From the NCBI GenBank assembly GCA_003963315.1, contig RXJP01000139.1, positions 434-42,233 on the forward strand: 41,800 nucleotides of DNA, given 5' to 3'. Origin of the DNA: Rhodocyclaceae bacterium (GTDB taxonomy: Bacteria > Pseudomonadota > Gammaproteobacteria > Burkholderiales > Rhodocyclaceae). The notes under the pieces are model-generated. The model searched no databases, was not told where the DNA came from, and worked only from the letters and a program-made list of their open reading frames with translations. Shown piece by piece: positions 9,481 through 18,068 of the stretch (position 1 is its first letter; each line of letters starts with the position of its first letter). The position numbers were made by a program, and so were the translations under genes.

Positions 9481-9714
9481 ATGGAATATTCCCAGCATTC
9501 GATCAACCACTTGTTCGCCCAACTGGGCTTGCCGTCCGACGATACGTCCATTGATTGTTTCATCACTGCCCATGGGCCGCTGCCGGCGGAAGTGCCCTTG
9601 GAGCACGCACCTTTCTGGTCCCGCGCCCAGGCCGCCTTTTTGCAGGTAGAAATCCTGGAGGATGCGGATTGGGCCGAGGTGGTGGATATGCTGAATCTGC
9701 GCCTGCGCGCCTAG
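9481..9714 (+). CDS. DUF2789 domain protein
   Basis: A 77-residue acidic soluble protein that matches the small DUF2789 family over its full length: SINHLFAQLGLPSDD near the start, then a conserved FI.AH.PLP segment, HAPFWSRAQAAFL and EDADWAEVVD. No function is established. ATG 9481 is preferred over ATG 9475 because GGAG at 9471-9474 is seven bases from the former and adjoins the latter. The mRNA would carry a strong hairpin just upstream. It faces a minus-strand gene with an 18-base gap that contains a small GCCC/GGGC stem. Confidence 0.87.
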   Translation: MEYSQHSINHLFAQLGLPSDDTSIDCFITAHGPLPAEVPLEHAPFWSRAQAAFLQVEILEDADWAEVVDMLNLRLRA

Positions 9715-9732
9715 CCCTGAGGGCGGGCGGTA

Positions 9733-10209
9733 TCAGCGGACGTCGTACTCGAAGCTGGCGGCCAATTGACCTTCGACAAAAACCTGGAGGTGACGATGGC
9801 CAGCCGGTTCGTTCTTGCCGACGGACCACTCGCCGTAAATCTTTCCGTCCACGGGAACGAGTTGCCGCTGGCTGACTTGATTGCGGCGTTGGGGCGGCGT
9901 TTTGAAACCCTCGAGAAACTCGTCCTTGGGTTCGGCGCTGGGCTTGGCCGCCAGAGGGATTAAATATTCTTCCCGCACCGACAGATTGCGTTTGTTGGTC
10001 TTCACTTCGATGACCCAGCCGTAGCGTTGTCCCTCGACCCTCGGCACCACATTTGTGGGCTCGAAGGACAGTTCATCCGGTGTCGTGGCATCGAAGAGGC
10101 CGAATTGGCTGGCGACGATTTCCACCGGGGCAGGCGGCGGCGCCGAAAAACAAATCCCGGCCGCGAAGGCCGGGATCAGACACAACGCTTTCAGGCGGCG
10201 GTTGATCAA
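9733..10209 (-). CDS. Secreted protein of unknown function
   Basis: A protein of about 158 residues with an N-terminal signal peptide: a basic start (INRRLK), a hydrophobic stretch ([14 protein letters not shown]) and a probable cleavage near SAPPP. The mature part is a beta-rich polar domain without a motif I recognise; it ends in a sequence suggesting an immunoglobulin-like or jelly-roll fold ([22 protein letters not shown]), which is a guess. The start is a TTG at 10209 that overlaps the nrdJ stop (TTGA), so translation is probably coupled to nrdJ. The same frame is open further upstream inside nrdJ, but that stretch is Arg/Leu-rich shadow sequence. Confidence 0.6.
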   Translation of the reverse strand: MINRRLKALCLIPAFAAGICFSAPPPAPVEIVASQFGLFDATTPDELSFEPTNVVPRVEGQRYGWVIEVKTNKRNLSVREEYLIPLAAKPSAEPKDEFLEGFKTPPQRRNQVSQRQLVPVDGKIYGEWSVGKNEPAGHRHLQVFVEGQLAASFEYDVR

Positions 10210-13106
10210 CCGCAGGCGCCCACCGCGCCGCAGGCGGAGCAGAAGTCGCAACCGTCTTTGCGGATCACGGTCATGTTGCCGCACTCGCTGCACAGGGAAC
10301 CCTGCATCACCTTGACGCCACCCTTTTCCGGCGTGGCACCGGGCACTTCGAGGATGCCCATTTCCCGGGTGGGATAACCTTCCTCATTGAGGATGCCCAG
10401 CATGAAGTAGCGGTGCATGATCAGGCGGGCGATGTAGGCCACGGTGGAAGGCCAGTTCTGCTGCTTCTGGCTGCCGGGCACGCGGGCCATGAAGTCGCCC
10501 AGGGGCTCGGCGTAGTTGGTCAGCTTGCGCAGCTTCATGCCGATCCAAGCCGGGTCCACCACCCGCATGTCCAGGGACAGCAACTTGGTCAGGCCATCCA
10601 AGGCGCGTGGATAGTGGCCGGACAGCCACACCGAGTAGGGACGGGTCACGCCGTCAGGCAGGGTGATTTCCTTCAGGCCCAGGACGAACTCCTCGCCGGA
10701 GGCGGGGTTGGTGATGTCCACCGTCCACGACAGGGTGCCATCGGTGCCGGTCTTGGGCTCGTCGCGGCTGAACATGGCATCCAACACGGGCGTGGCTTCC
10801 TCGCCTTCCAGGGCGCCGAGCTTTTCGCAGCGGTAACGCACGGCCTGGGCGAAGGCGGAGACCACGCCAGGCATCAGCTTGCGCTCGCCCACCGGGGGGA
10901 AGGGCATGTCGAAACTTTCCTCGCCCACGGTCTTGGCCAGGGCATCCAGCTTGAGTTTGAGGAAGGCTTTGTCATTGGCGCGCATGTCCATGGACAGGGT
11001 CTTGGCCACCGCGCCCAGGCCACGGGGCTGCTCGGTGCCGTTGACCCACACTTCGAAGGGCAGGGCACGGCCCATGTCGTTCTCGATCTGGCCGACGAAC
11101 AGGGCGAATTCGCCTTGCGGGGTTTCGATCATGTAGGACCAGGCCGTGTTGCCATCGGCCATGCGCGGCCGGCCGGGCCAGCGCAGGGAAGCCAGCACCG
11201 GGGCCGGCAGGGCGCCGATGGACATGCGGCGGTTGGCGCTGTCGATGGTCACATCCTGGGGCTGCTTCTGGGCGTTGCTGGCGGTATTGCTGGACTCCAC
11301 GGACAGCACCGAACCCAGGACGCTGTTGGGACGGTAGGTGGCCAGGCCCTTGAGGCCGGATTTCCAGGCCGCCATGTAGAGGTCTTCAAAGTCGGCGTAG
11401 GGATAGTCGGCGGGCACGTTCACCGTCTTGGAGATGGAGGTGTCCACATAGGGGGCCACGGCGGCGACCATTTCTTCATGGGCCTGGGCGGAGATGTCCA
11501 GGGCGGTGATGAAGTATTCCGGCAGCTTGTTCACATCGCCGCCCATGTGCTTGTACAGGCGCCAGGCGTAGTCCTCCACCGCGTATTCCTTGTGGGTGCC
11601 ATCGGCCATGCGCTTCTTGCGGGTATAGGTCCAGGAGAAGGGCGGCTCGATGCCGTTGGAGGCGTTGTCGGCGAAGGCCAGGCTGATGGTGCCGGTGGGG
11701 GCGATGGAGAGCAGGTGGGAATTGCGGATGCCGTGCTTGCGGATCTTGTCCTTGATCTCCTGGGGCAGGCGCGAGGCGAAGTTGCCGCCGGAGAGATAGA
11801 GATCGGCATTGAACAGGGGGAAGGCGCCCCGTTCCTTGGCCAGTTCCACCGAGGCCAGATAGGACTGGTCGCGCATGAACTCGGAAATCTTGGTGGCCAT
11901 GACCTGGGCTTCAGGGGTGTCGTATTTCAGGCGCAGCATGATCAGGGTATCGCCCAGGCCGGTGAAGCCGAGGCCGACACGGCGCTTGTTCATGGCTTCC
12001 TGGTGTTGCTGCTCCAGGGGCCAGTGGGTGGCATCCAAGACATCGTCCAGCATGCGTACCGAGGTATCGATGACCTTGGCGAAGCCGGCGAAGTTGAAGC
12101 TGGCCTGTTCAGTGAAGGCGGCTTCCACGAACAGGGTGAGGTTGATGGAACCCAGGCAGCAGCAGCCGTAAGGCGGCAGGGGCTGTTCGGCGCAGGGGTT
12201 GGTGGCCTCGATGGTTTCGCAGTAGTAGAGATTGTTGTCCCGGTTCATGCGGTCCAGGAAGAGGATGCCCGGTTCCGCGTGGTCGTAGGTGGAACGCATG
12301 ATCTGATCCCACAGATCGCGGGCGCGCACCTTGCGGTAGACCCACATGCCGTCTTCGCGCTGGTAGGCGCCCTGGGACATGAAGTCGGCGGAAGGCGGGG
12401 CACGATGGGCCAGTTCCACGTCGTGGTCGGCTTCCACGGCCTTCATGAAGACATCGGAAACGCCCACGGAAATGTTGAAATTGGTCAGGTCGCCGTTGTC
12501 CTTGGCGTGGATGAATTCCTCGATGTCCGGATGGTCGCAGCGCAGTACGCCCATCTGGGCGCCACGGCGGGAGCCGGCGGATTCCACCGTTTCGCAGGAG
12601 CGGTCGAACACGCGCATGTAGGAGACGGGACCGGAAGCGCGGGACTGGGTACCCTTGACGTGGGCGCCCACGGGGCGGATGGAGGAAAAGTCGTAGCCGA
12701 CGCCGCCGCCGCGGCGCATGGTTTCTGCGGCCTGCTGGAGGGCGGTGTAGATGCCGGGGCGGCCGTCCACCACTTCGGAGATGGAATCGCCCACGGGCTG
12801 GACGAAGCAGTTGATCAGGGTGGCGGTGAGGTCGGTGCCGGCGGCGGAGTTGATGCGGCCGGCGGGCACGAAGCCGTTTTCCTGGGCCTCGAGGAAGCGG
12901 GCCTCCCAATAGGCGCGTTTATCTTCGGGTTCGCAGGCGGCCAGGGCGCGGGCGACGCGGGCGCGGACTTCATGCACATCCCGTTCATTGCCTTTGGCAT
13001 ATTTTTCCAGGAGCACCTCACCTGAAATTTCCTGGGGCAGTGGCAGGCCGAGTTGGCCGATGTGCTGGTCTTGAGATTCCTCGGTGGTATTCAGTTCAGT
13101 GGTCAT
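10206..13106 (-). CDS. nrdJ: Adenosylcobalamin-dependent (class II) ribonucleotide reductase
   Basis: A 966-residue enzyme that reduces ribonucleotides to deoxyribonucleotides using adenosylcobalamin to generate the thiyl radical, independently of oxygen. The active-site motif [12 protein letters not shown] places the radical cysteine at Cys305; the preceding LINCFVQPV segment holds a redox cysteine. The C-terminal third contains two related TSCPD-type segments and ends in four spaced cysteines (CSECG ... CDFCSACG), probably a zinc or electron-transfer site. ATG 13106 has GGGAAA about eight bases upstream. Two NrdR-like palindromes overlap the predicted promoter. No nrdI, nrdH or small subunit is nearby, as expected for class II. 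The stop overlaps a downstream secreted-protein start. Confidence 0.96.
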   Translation of the reverse strand: MTTELNTTEESQDQHIGQLGLPLPQEISGEVLLEKYAKGNERDVHEVRARVARALAACEPEDKRAYWEARFLEAQENGFVPAGRINSAAGTDLTATLINCFVQPVGDSISEVVDGRPGIYTALQQAAETMRRGGGVGYDFSSIRPVGAHVKGTQSRASGPVSYMRVFDRSCETVESAGSRRGAQMGVLRCDHPDIEEFIHAKDNGDLTNFNISVGVSDVFMKAVEADHDVELAHRAPPSADFMSQGAYQREDGMWVYRKVRARDLWDQIMRSTYDHAEPGILFLDRMNRDNNLYYCETIEATNPCAEQPLPPYGCCCLGSINLTLFVEAAFTEQASFNFAGFAKVIDTSVRMLDDVLDATHWPLEQQHQEAMNKRRVGLGFTGLGDTLIMLRLKYDTPEAQVMATKISEFMRDQSYLASVELAKERGAFPLFNADLYLSGGNFASRLPQEIKDKIRKHGIRNSHLLSIAPTGTISLAFADNASNGIEPPFSWTYTRKKRMADGTHKEYAVEDYAWRLYKHMGGDVNKLPEYFITALDISAQAHEEMVAAVAPYVDTSISKTVNVPADYPYADFEDLYMAAWKSGLKGLATYRPNSVLGSVLSVESSNTASNAQKQPQDVTIDSANRRMSIGALPAPVLASLRWPGRPRMADGNTAWSYMIETPQGEFALFVGQIENDMGRALPFEVWVNGTEQPRGLGAVAKTLSMDMRANDKAFLKLKLDALAKTVGEESFDMPFPPVGERKLMPGVVSAFAQAVRYRCEKLGALEGEEATPVLDAMFSRDEPKTGTDGTLSWTVDITNPASGEEFVLGLKEITLPDGVTRPYSVWLSGHYPRALDGLTKLLSLDMRVVDPAWIGMKLRKLTNYAEPLGDFMARVPGSQKQQNWPSTVAYIARLIMHRYFMLGILNEEGYPTREMGILEVPGATPEKGGVKVMQGSLCSECGNMTVIRKDGCDFCSACGAVGACG

Positions 13107-13246
13107 TATTGGTTTCCCGAAGAGATGAAAAATTCAGAAAAAGCGACCGGCCGAATGCGCGTTCCGCAATGCCGGGGCCGAAGAATAGCCGGGTCTTTTT
13201 TCGAAGAAAAGCAAAAAATTTTGCCTCTCAACAAAACAAGGACTTG

Positions 13247-13292
13247 CACTACATGTTGTGGATCGCCTGCGAAGCAGGTACTAGATATAGTA
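13247..13292 (-). promoter_or_regulatory. Tandem NrdR-box-like operators upstream of nrdJ
   Basis: Two 14-base near-palindromes lie at 13247-13260 (CACTACATGTTGTG on the plus strand) and 13279-13292 (TACTAGATATAGTA). Their centres are 32 bp apart, about three helical turns. Both resemble the published NrdR consensus (ACACwATATATwGTGT), and NrdR sites normally come in pairs with this spacing in front of ribonucleotide reductase genes. One box overlaps the predicted -10 element. A perfect CCTGC/GCAGG stem lies between them. NrdR would repress nrdJ when dATP/ATP ratios are high. Confidence 0.7.
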
Positions 13293-13314
13293 GGTAAGGC
13301 CGGGAAAAAGCCAA
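13287..13314 (-). promoter_or_regulatory. Predicted nrdJ promoter
   Basis: On the minus strand TTGGCT (13314-13309) and TACTAT (13292-13287) are separated by 16 bases, each matching four of six sigma-70 consensus positions. The -10 falls inside the upstream NrdR-like box, which would allow direct repression. The predicted start near 13280 gives a leader of about 170 bases. Confidence 0.4.
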
Positions 13315-13500
13315 AGAAAAAAAGCCGGCAATTCAGGCCCTTGATCTGCCTATTTAAGAAAGCACTTCAGGCATGGAAAAGTAAACAGTAGTCCAAGTGT
13401 TTGATTCGAAAAAGCCCGATGCTTGTGCTGTTATATCGAAAGATATAGGCATCAAAAAGGGGGGCGGGGTTTGTCCCAGCGGATCGAACCAGCGGCCGTG

Positions 13501-13524
13501 ACAAAAGTCCCGACCCTATCGGGA
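13501..13524 (-). terminator. Rho-independent terminator of the PilZ gene
   Basis: A perfect six-base stem (TCCCGA at 13519-13524 read on the minus strand against TCGGGA at 13508-13513) with a five-base loop is followed on the minus strand by CTTTTGT. It lies about 70 bases after the stop of the PilZ gene and would insulate it from nrdJ. Confidence 0.6.
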
Positions 13525-13595
13525 AGGAGGGGATTGAAAGCGTGTGTCGAAACCTTGGGCAGGCCGGACGAGCGCCGGCAAAAGCAGGGGCCGTA

Positions 13596-14327
13596 TCAGC
13601 GGCCCATTTTGGCCCGCTCTTCCCGCTGCACGTGGGTGATGAACTTTTGCAGCTCATGTTCCTGGGTGCGGTTTTGGGACTCGAAATGACAGCCTAGGCG
13701 CACCGCATGGCGATTGCCGCGACTGATCTCCCCCAGATAACAGACCTTGATGTCCAGGCGAAGTACGCCCTGGTTCTTGATGTCGATGCGGGCGTCGCGG
13801 AAGACGGTGCCCAGTTCGCAAGGGATGGTCAGGCTGGGGGTTTCCAGGCCCACGCCGCCCAGGCCGATGTCCACGGTTTCCAGGTTCATTTCCCGGCCAT
13901 CGGGGGCGGTCAGGGTACAGACCGGACGTTGGGTGATGGGTAGGGTGAGACGGAAAAATTCCCGGCGCTGGAGGCGCACATACTTATCCGGCAATTTAAC
14001 GGCGAAGGCGCGGCGCTTGTTGTAGATGACTTCCTTGGCCTGGCCAGCGGCGAACTGGTTGCGCACGCCCTGGGGACGGGCGACAAAATAGTTTTTCTCG
14101 CTGCGCAGGAAGCGGCGATTGGTGTCTTCGCTGCCGCCCCAATCGAAGATCAAGCTGTCGTTCTCTTCGTCCACCTCGAGCAGCACCGTCAACAGTGTGT
14201 CGCTGCCTTCATTGAACATCACGCTGATCTGGGTGCCTTCGTTGATGAGTTGGCGCAGGTAGAACACGATCTCACGGCGAAAGGTGATGGTGAAGTCGTC
14301 AAGATTTTCGTCGGAGGGCACACTCAT
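13596..14327 (-). CDS. YcgR-type flagellar brake / PilZ domain protein
   Basis: A 243-residue protein with an N-terminal YcgR-like beta domain (about residues 10-105) and a C-terminal PilZ domain (about 110-235). PilZ domains bind cyclic di-GMP; YcgR slows the flagellar motor. The first c-di-GMP motif RxxxR is present in LQRREFFRL. The second, normally (D/N)x(S/A)xxG, reads DIGLGG, with Gly in place of the small Ser/Ala. ATG 14327 overlaps the miaA stop (ATGA), so the genes are coupled, and the frame extending further upstream within miaA is shadow sequence. A terminator follows the gene. No flagellar genes are in the window. Confidence 0.85.
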   Translation of the reverse strand: MSVPSDENLDDFTITFRREIVFYLRQLINEGTQISVMFNEGSDTLLTVLLEVDEENDSLIFDWGGSEDTNRRFLRSEKNYFVARPQGVRNQFAAGQAKEVIYNKRRAFAVKLPDKYVRLQRREFFRLTLPITQRPVCTLTAPDGREMNLETVDIGLGGVGLETPSLTIPCELGTVFRDARIDIKNQGVLRLDIKVCYLGEISRGNRHAVRLGCHFESQNRTQEHELQKFITHVQREERAKMGR

Positions 14328-15280
14328 GACTGGCTTGCGTTGCTTACGGCGATGAAACGTTCTGTATTGTCGAGAATGCGTCTCTCGGTTGCAGGGTCGG
14401 TGCAATCGAACAGGGCAACCTCGGATAAGGTGTTGAACCAGGTCAATTGGCGCTTGGCGAATTGTCGGGTGGCGAATATACCGCGATCCCTCAATTCCGG
14501 CAGGGGCATTGTACCTGCCAATGCCTCCCACGCCTGCCTATAGCCGACGCAGCGCATGGAAGGAAGGCTGGCATGGAGGTGGTATTTCCGCTTCAGCATT
14601 TCCACCTCTTCCAGCAACCCGGCGGCCAGCATCAGGTCGAATCTCTCCGCGATGCGTTGGTGCAACCAGGCCCGCTCCGAGGGCGCCAGGCCCATGGCCA
14701 ATACCTGGTAAGGCGGCGGGTTACGCTTCTGGGCCGCATAGAGCGCGCTCATGGGCTGGCCGGAAAGGCGCACTACCTCCAGGGCCCGCTGGATGCGTTG
14801 GCTGTCCTTGGGGGCCAGGCGGGCGGCAGTGGTCGGGTCGAGGCGGGCCAGTTCAGCGTGGAGGGCCGGCCAGCCCTTGGCCGCCGCTTCCGCGTCCAGG
14901 GCCGCGCGCAGTTCGGGATCGGCTTGGGGTAGGTCGGCCAGGCCGTCCAGCAAGGCCTTGAAGTAGAGCATGGTGCCCCCCACCAACAGCGGAATTCGGC
15001 CCCGGGCGGTGATGTCGGCCATGATCGCCAGGGCGTCGCCGTGGAAGCGGGCGGCGGAGTAGCTTTCCTCGGGGGTGATGAGATTGATCAGGTGATGGGG
15101 ATAGCGGGCCAGGGTCTCCGTATCCGGTTTGGCGGTGCCCACGTCCATGTCCATGAAGACCTGGGCGGAATCAACACTGACCAACTCCACCGGCAGGCGA
15201 TCCGCCAGGGTCATGGCGAGGGCTGTTTTGCCGCTGGCGGTGGGCCCCATGAGGAAGATGGCGGGAGGTAGCTGGGTCAT
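14324..15280 (-). CDS. miaA: tRNA dimethylallyltransferase
   Basis: A protein of 318 residues that transfers the dimethylallyl group to N6 of A37 in tRNAs reading UNN codons, the first step of ms2i6A synthesis. The P-loop [13 protein letters not shown] is near the N terminus, followed by SVDSAQVF and DVGTAKP, and [15 protein letters not shown], all family marks; Phe replaces the usual Tyr in DSAQVY. ATG 15280 is preferred over the GTG directly before it, and a GAGGGGGG run lies upstream. The mutL-miaA order is conserved in proteobacteria; here a repeat-containing gap of 268 bases separates them. Confidence 0.96.
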   Translation of the reverse strand: MTQLPPAIFLMGPTASGKTALAMTLADRLPVELVSVDSAQVFMDMDVGTAKPDTETLARYPHHLINLITPEESYSAARFHGDALAIMADITARGRIPLLVGGTMLYFKALLDGLADLPQADPELRAALDAEAAAKGWPALHAELARLDPTTAARLAPKDSQRIQRALEVVRLSGQPMSALYAAQKRNPPPYQVLAMGLAPSERAWLHQRIAERFDLMLAAGLLEEVEMLKRKYHLHASLPSMRCVGYRQAWEALAGTMPLPELRDRGIFATRQFAKRQLTWFNTLSEVALFDCTDPATERRILDNTERFIAVSNASQS

Positions 15281-15362
15281 CACAGCCCCCCCTCTCGATG
15301 TAGAGGACGCAGAGATAAAGGGGAGGCAGGGAAACGCGAAAAACCCGGATACGTCGTTATGC

Positions 15363-15434
15363 CGTCATTCCCGCGAAAGCGGGAATCCATGGCGGCTCCT
15401 AAAAACCTGGATTCCCGCTTTCGCGGGAATGACG
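15363..15434. repeat. Pair of inverted REP-like repeats between mutL and miaA
   Basis: A 27-base unit at 15363-15389, containing ATTCCCGCGAAAGCGGGAAT, recurs as its exact reverse complement at 15408-15434 with an 18-base spacer. Each unit is itself a hairpin (TTCCCGC/GCGGGAA), so the pair resembles a BIME-type double REP element. A related diverged pair occurs at 35284-35361. Similar units are widespread in proteobacteria between genes. Confidence 0.85.
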
Positions 15435-15548
15435 CAGATGGGGATTGCCAACGTGCGCTAAGCCCCACGGGGTTTATAGTTTTCTGCGCCCCCGGTATCC
15501 CTGGGCCCGCTGTGTTGAACGCGGTTAGCTTTGGGGCCCGATCCATGG

Positions 15549-17402
15549 CTACTGCCCCCGCATGAACAGCTTGTCCAGATCATTCATGGACAGCTGTACC
15601 CAGGTGGGCCGGCCATGGTTGCATTGGTCGGCGCGGTCGGTGGCTTCCATATCCCGCAGCAGGGCGTTCATTTCCGGCAGGGTCAGCAGTCGATGGGCGC
15701 GCACTGCGCCGTGGCAGGCCATGGTGGCCAGCAACTCGTTGCGACGGGCTTCGATCACGCGGCTGGCGGGGAATTCCCGCAGGTCCGCCAACAGGGCGCG
15801 GATCAAGGCCGGCAGGTCGCCGGCAGCCAAGAGGGCGGGGACGGTACGCACCGCCAACTCCTGGGGACCGGCGGCGGCGATGTCGAAACCGAGCAGGGGC
15901 AGGGTGTCGCCGTGGTCGGCGACAGTGGCCATTTCGGCGCTGCTGGCGTTCATGAGCAGCGGGACCAGCAAGGGCTGGGTGGGCGGCGGGCCCGCATCGA
16001 GCTGGGTCTTGATGCGTTCGTAAAGGATGCGCTCGTGGGCGGCATGCATGTCCACCACCACCAGGCCGGCGCTGTTCTGGGCCAGCACATAAACGCCGTG
16101 GAGCTGGGCGATGGCGTAGCCCAGGGGGGGCGGGCCGTTGGGCGATGCCTCGGGTAGCGGCTGCGGTAGGTACTCGCCGGTGGCGCTGGCGGAGAATGCG
16201 TTGCGGGCGAAGTCCAGATAGGCCGCGGGGGATTGTTCCCGCACGGCCAATTCGCCTTGGCGGGCCAGGGCGAATGGGGCTTGGGGCTGCCGGTAATTGG
16301 CTGTTGCCGGGCCTGCGGCGTAGGGCTGCGCATCCGAAGCAGCGGCATGCAGGGGCACCGCCAGGGCGCGTTGCACCGCATGGAAAACGAATTGATGGAT
16401 GCCGCGGCCATCGCGGAAGCGCACCTCGGTCTTGGCGGGGTGTACGTTGACATCGACGCCTGCCGGATCCATCTCCAGGAACAAGGCATAGGCCGGGTGG
16501 CGCGCGCCGTGCAGCACGTCGGCGTAGGCTTCGCGCACGGCATGGGAGAGCAGCTTGTCGCGGACGAAGCGGCCATTCACGTAGAAGAACTGATCATCCC
16601 GGGAAGCCCTGGAATAGGCTGGTAGGGCGGCGTAGCCGGTGAGGCGCAGGGGGCCGGCACTTACATCAATGGCGCGGACATGGCCGAAGAAATCATCCCC
16701 CAGCAGTTCCTGGGTACGTCGTTGCTGGTCACCCTGGTTGTAGCGCCGGCGCGGCGTGCCATTGTGGCTGAGGCTGAAGGCGACGCCGGGATTGGCCAGG
16801 GCCATGCGACGCAGGGCCTCGTCGCAGTGGGCGAATTCGGTGGCTTCGGTCTTGAGGAATTTGCGCCGGGCGGGGGTATTGAAATACAGGTCGGCCACTT
16901 CGATTACGGTACCGGCCGCAATTGCGGCCGGCGCTACGTGCCTGGAAAGACTCCCCCTCCCATCCTCCCCCTCCGAGAGGGGGAGGTGACCGGCCAGGTC
17001 CGCGCCGAGCGCGGACGATTGAATGCGGTAGCCGTGGGGGGCTCCGACTGTACGGCTGGTAATCGTCACCCGGGCTACCGAAGCAATGGAAGCCAGGGCC
17101 TCGCCGCGGAAGCCGTAGCTGCCTACCCGTTCCAGATCCTCCAGGCTGGCGATCTTGCTGGTGGCGTGGCGGGCCAGGGCCAGGGGCAGGTCTTCCGGCG
17201 CCATGCCGCAGCCGTCGTCGCTGATGCGCAACAGGCGCACGCCACCTTCTTCCAAGGCCACGTCGATGCGGCTGGCCCCGGCATCCAGGCTGTTTTCCAC
17301 CAGTTCCTTGAGCACGGAGGCGGGACGCTCCACCACCTCGCCAGCGGCAATCTGGCTGATGAGCAGGTCGGGCAGAGGATGGATGCGGGGAAGGGAGGCC
17401 AT
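15549..17402 (-). CDS. mutL: DNA mismatch repair protein MutL
   Basis: A 617-residue MutL. The N-terminal GHKL ATPase has EVVERPASVLKELVENSLDA, DDGCGM and GFRGEALASI motifs; the C-terminal dimerisation/endonuclease part carries DMHAAHERILYE starting at Asp451, the nicking-endonuclease motif DQHA(x2)E(x4)E with Met for Gln, plus ACHGAVRAH and CNHGRPT. MutL of this kind nicks DNA itself, as expected in bacteria without MutH. About residues 139-155, between the ATP-lid region and VIEVADLYFNTPARRKF, the protein holds an extra Gly/Ser/Arg-rich stretch encoded by a GC-rich palindrome, apparently an in-frame insertion. ATG 17402 starts at the conserved I.PLPD.LISQIAAGE region. Confidence 0.96.
   Translation of the reverse strand: MASLPRIHPLPDLLISQIAAGEVVERPASVLKELVENSLDAGASRIDVALEEGGVRLLRISDDGCGMAPEDLPLALARHATSKIASLEDLERVGSYGFRGEALASIASVARVTITSRTVGAPHGYRIQSSALGADLAGHLPLSEGEDGRGSLSRHVAPAAIAAGTVIEVADLYFNTPARRKFLKTEATEFAHCDEALRRMALANPGVAFSLSHNGTPRRRYNQGDQQRRTQELLGDDFFGHVRAIDVSAGPLRLTGYAALPAYSRASRDDQFFYVNGRFVRDKLLSHAVREAYADVLHGARHPAYALFLEMDPAGVDVNVHPAKTEVRFRDGRGIHQFVFHAVQRALAVPLHAAASDAQPYAAGPATANYRQPQAPFALARQGELAVREQSPAAYLDFARNAFSASATGEYLPQPLPEASPNGPPPLGYAIAQLHGVYVLAQNSAGLVVVDMHAAHERILYERIKTQLDAGPPPTQPLLVPLLMNASSAEMATVADHGDTLPLLGFDIAAAGPQELAVRTVPALLAAGDLPALIRALLADLREFPASRVIEARRNELLATMACHGAVRAHRLLTLPEMNALLRDMEATDRADQCNHGRPTWVQLSMNDLDKLFMRGQ
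16941..16988. repeat. GC-rich palindromic repeat inserted in frame in mutL
   Basis: The stretch contains a perfect ten-base stem, CCTCCCCCTC at 16964-16973 and GAGGGGGAGG at 16977-16986 with a three-base loop, preceded by a partial copy CTCCCCCTCC at 16951-16960. It is flanked by the same triplet (GTG, plus strand) at 16938-16940 and 16986-16988. Removing 48 bases would restore a normal-looking MutL sequence (GHVAPAAIAAGTVIEV) without changing frame. The boundaries are my estimate. Confidence 0.6.
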
Positions 17403-17485
17403 GGGGGCGGGATTATCCCAGAGTCCGCAGCCTGTAAGGGGGCTGCCGCTAGAATCGCCATTTTCCTTCTCTCCGGAGCTCCGCC

Positions 17486-17980
17486 ATGACCCAAGCCGAC
17501 TTCGCCACCTGCGATCTTTGCGATGCCCACAAGAACGATAGCGATGGTGCCTTCCGCGTTTTGCCGCCGATCTTTCGCGACTTCGGCAAGCGCATAAAAT
17601 TTTCCGGTCCGGTGAGCACGGTCAAATGCTTTGAAGACAACACCCTGGTCAAGGCTGCGGTGGATTCCGCCGGTGCCGGCCGGGTGCTGGTGGTGGATGG
17701 CGGTGCTTCCCTGCGTCGGGCTTTGGTCGGCGGCAATCTGGGCAAGGCGGCGGCGAAGAACGGCTGGGCCGGTGTGGTGGTGTATGGCGCCGTGCGCGAC
17801 AGCGCCGAACTGGCCGAATGCGACACCGGCATCCGCGCCATGGCCGCCATGCCCCTGCCCACGGAGAAGCGCAACGAAGGGCAGACGGACGTGGCGGTGC
17901 AGATCGAAGGCATTTGGATACGCCCTGGCGACATGCTCTATGCCGATGAGGACGGCATCGTGGTGATGCCTGCGGCTTGA
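17486..17980 (+). CDS. RraA-like protein / 4-hydroxy-4-methyl-2-oxoglutarate aldolase
   Basis: A 164-residue protein of the RraA/MenG-like family. It begins with ATCDLCDAH, has the loop [13 protein letters not shown], and the conserved [20 protein letters not shown] followed by AVRDSAEL; the Arg-Asp pair is the aldolase active-site signature. Members either inhibit RNase E (RraA of enterobacteria) or act as metal-dependent HMG/oxaloacetate aldolases, and sequence alone does not decide. A GGAG lies seven bases before the ATG. A TAGAAT at 17450-17455 in the gap shared with mutL may be its -10 element, though no clear -35 is visible. Confidence 0.88.
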   Translation: MTQADFATCDLCDAHKNDSDGAFRVLPPIFRDFGKRIKFSGPVSTVKCFEDNTLVKAAVDSAGAGRVLVVDGGASLRRALVGGNLGKAAAKNGWAGVVVYGAVRDSAELAECDTGIRAMAAMPLPTEKRNEGQTDVAVQIEGIWIRPGDMLYADEDGIVVMPAA

Positions 17981-17983
17981 GGC

Positions 17984-18007
17984 ACGGGGCTTCCAGGCCC
18001 TGTTTAA
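17984..18007 (+). terminator. Possible terminator after the rraA-like gene
   Basis: ACGGGGC (17984-17990) and GCCCTGT (17997-18003) form a seven-base stem with one G-T pair and a six-base loop, four bases after the stop codon, followed by TTAAGG. The T-run is short, so termination may be weak. Confidence 0.35.
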
Positions 18008-18068
18008 GGCATGGGCGGCATGCCCTATCGGGTAAACTCCGCCCGTTTTCTTATCCCTGTCCCGTCCC

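Larger units (their letters stand above)
13107..13595. other. 489-base gene-free stretch upstream of nrdJ
   Basis: The stretch separates the nrdJ start from the end of the PilZ gene, both on the minus strand. From high to low coordinates it holds the terminator of the PilZ gene, a small GNRA-loop hairpin (TATATC-GAAA-GATATA, 13432-13447), the predicted nrdJ promoter with two NrdR-like boxes, and an A/T-rich leader of about 170 bases that contains a GCAAAA/TTTTGC inverted repeat near 13211-13224. Short open frames here have no recognisable product. I see no B12 box and no tRNA. Confidence 0.6.

Noticed and set aside
10413-13025. Very long open frame on the plus strand opposite nrdJ
   Set aside because: Composition is rich in Gly, His, Gln and Val as expected for the antisense of a GC-rich gene; no domain is recognisable, and nrdJ on the other strand is certain.
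13107-13280. Cobalamin riboswitch in the nrdJ leader
   Set aside because: B12-dependent genes often have one, but the leader is about 170 bases, I find no B12 box, and the NrdR-like boxes explain the region better. A covariance-model search would settle it.
13480-13500. tRNA T-arm on the minus strand (GGTTCGATCC)
   Set aside because: The bases on either side of the TTCGATC loop do not pair as a five-base T stem, and no acceptor or anticodon arm can be found around it.
16912-16931. 20-base perfect palindrome within mutL as an operator
   Set aside because: It encodes the repeated Ala-Ala-Ile-Ala-Ala residues that look like native protein, so symmetrical codon use is a sufficient explanation.
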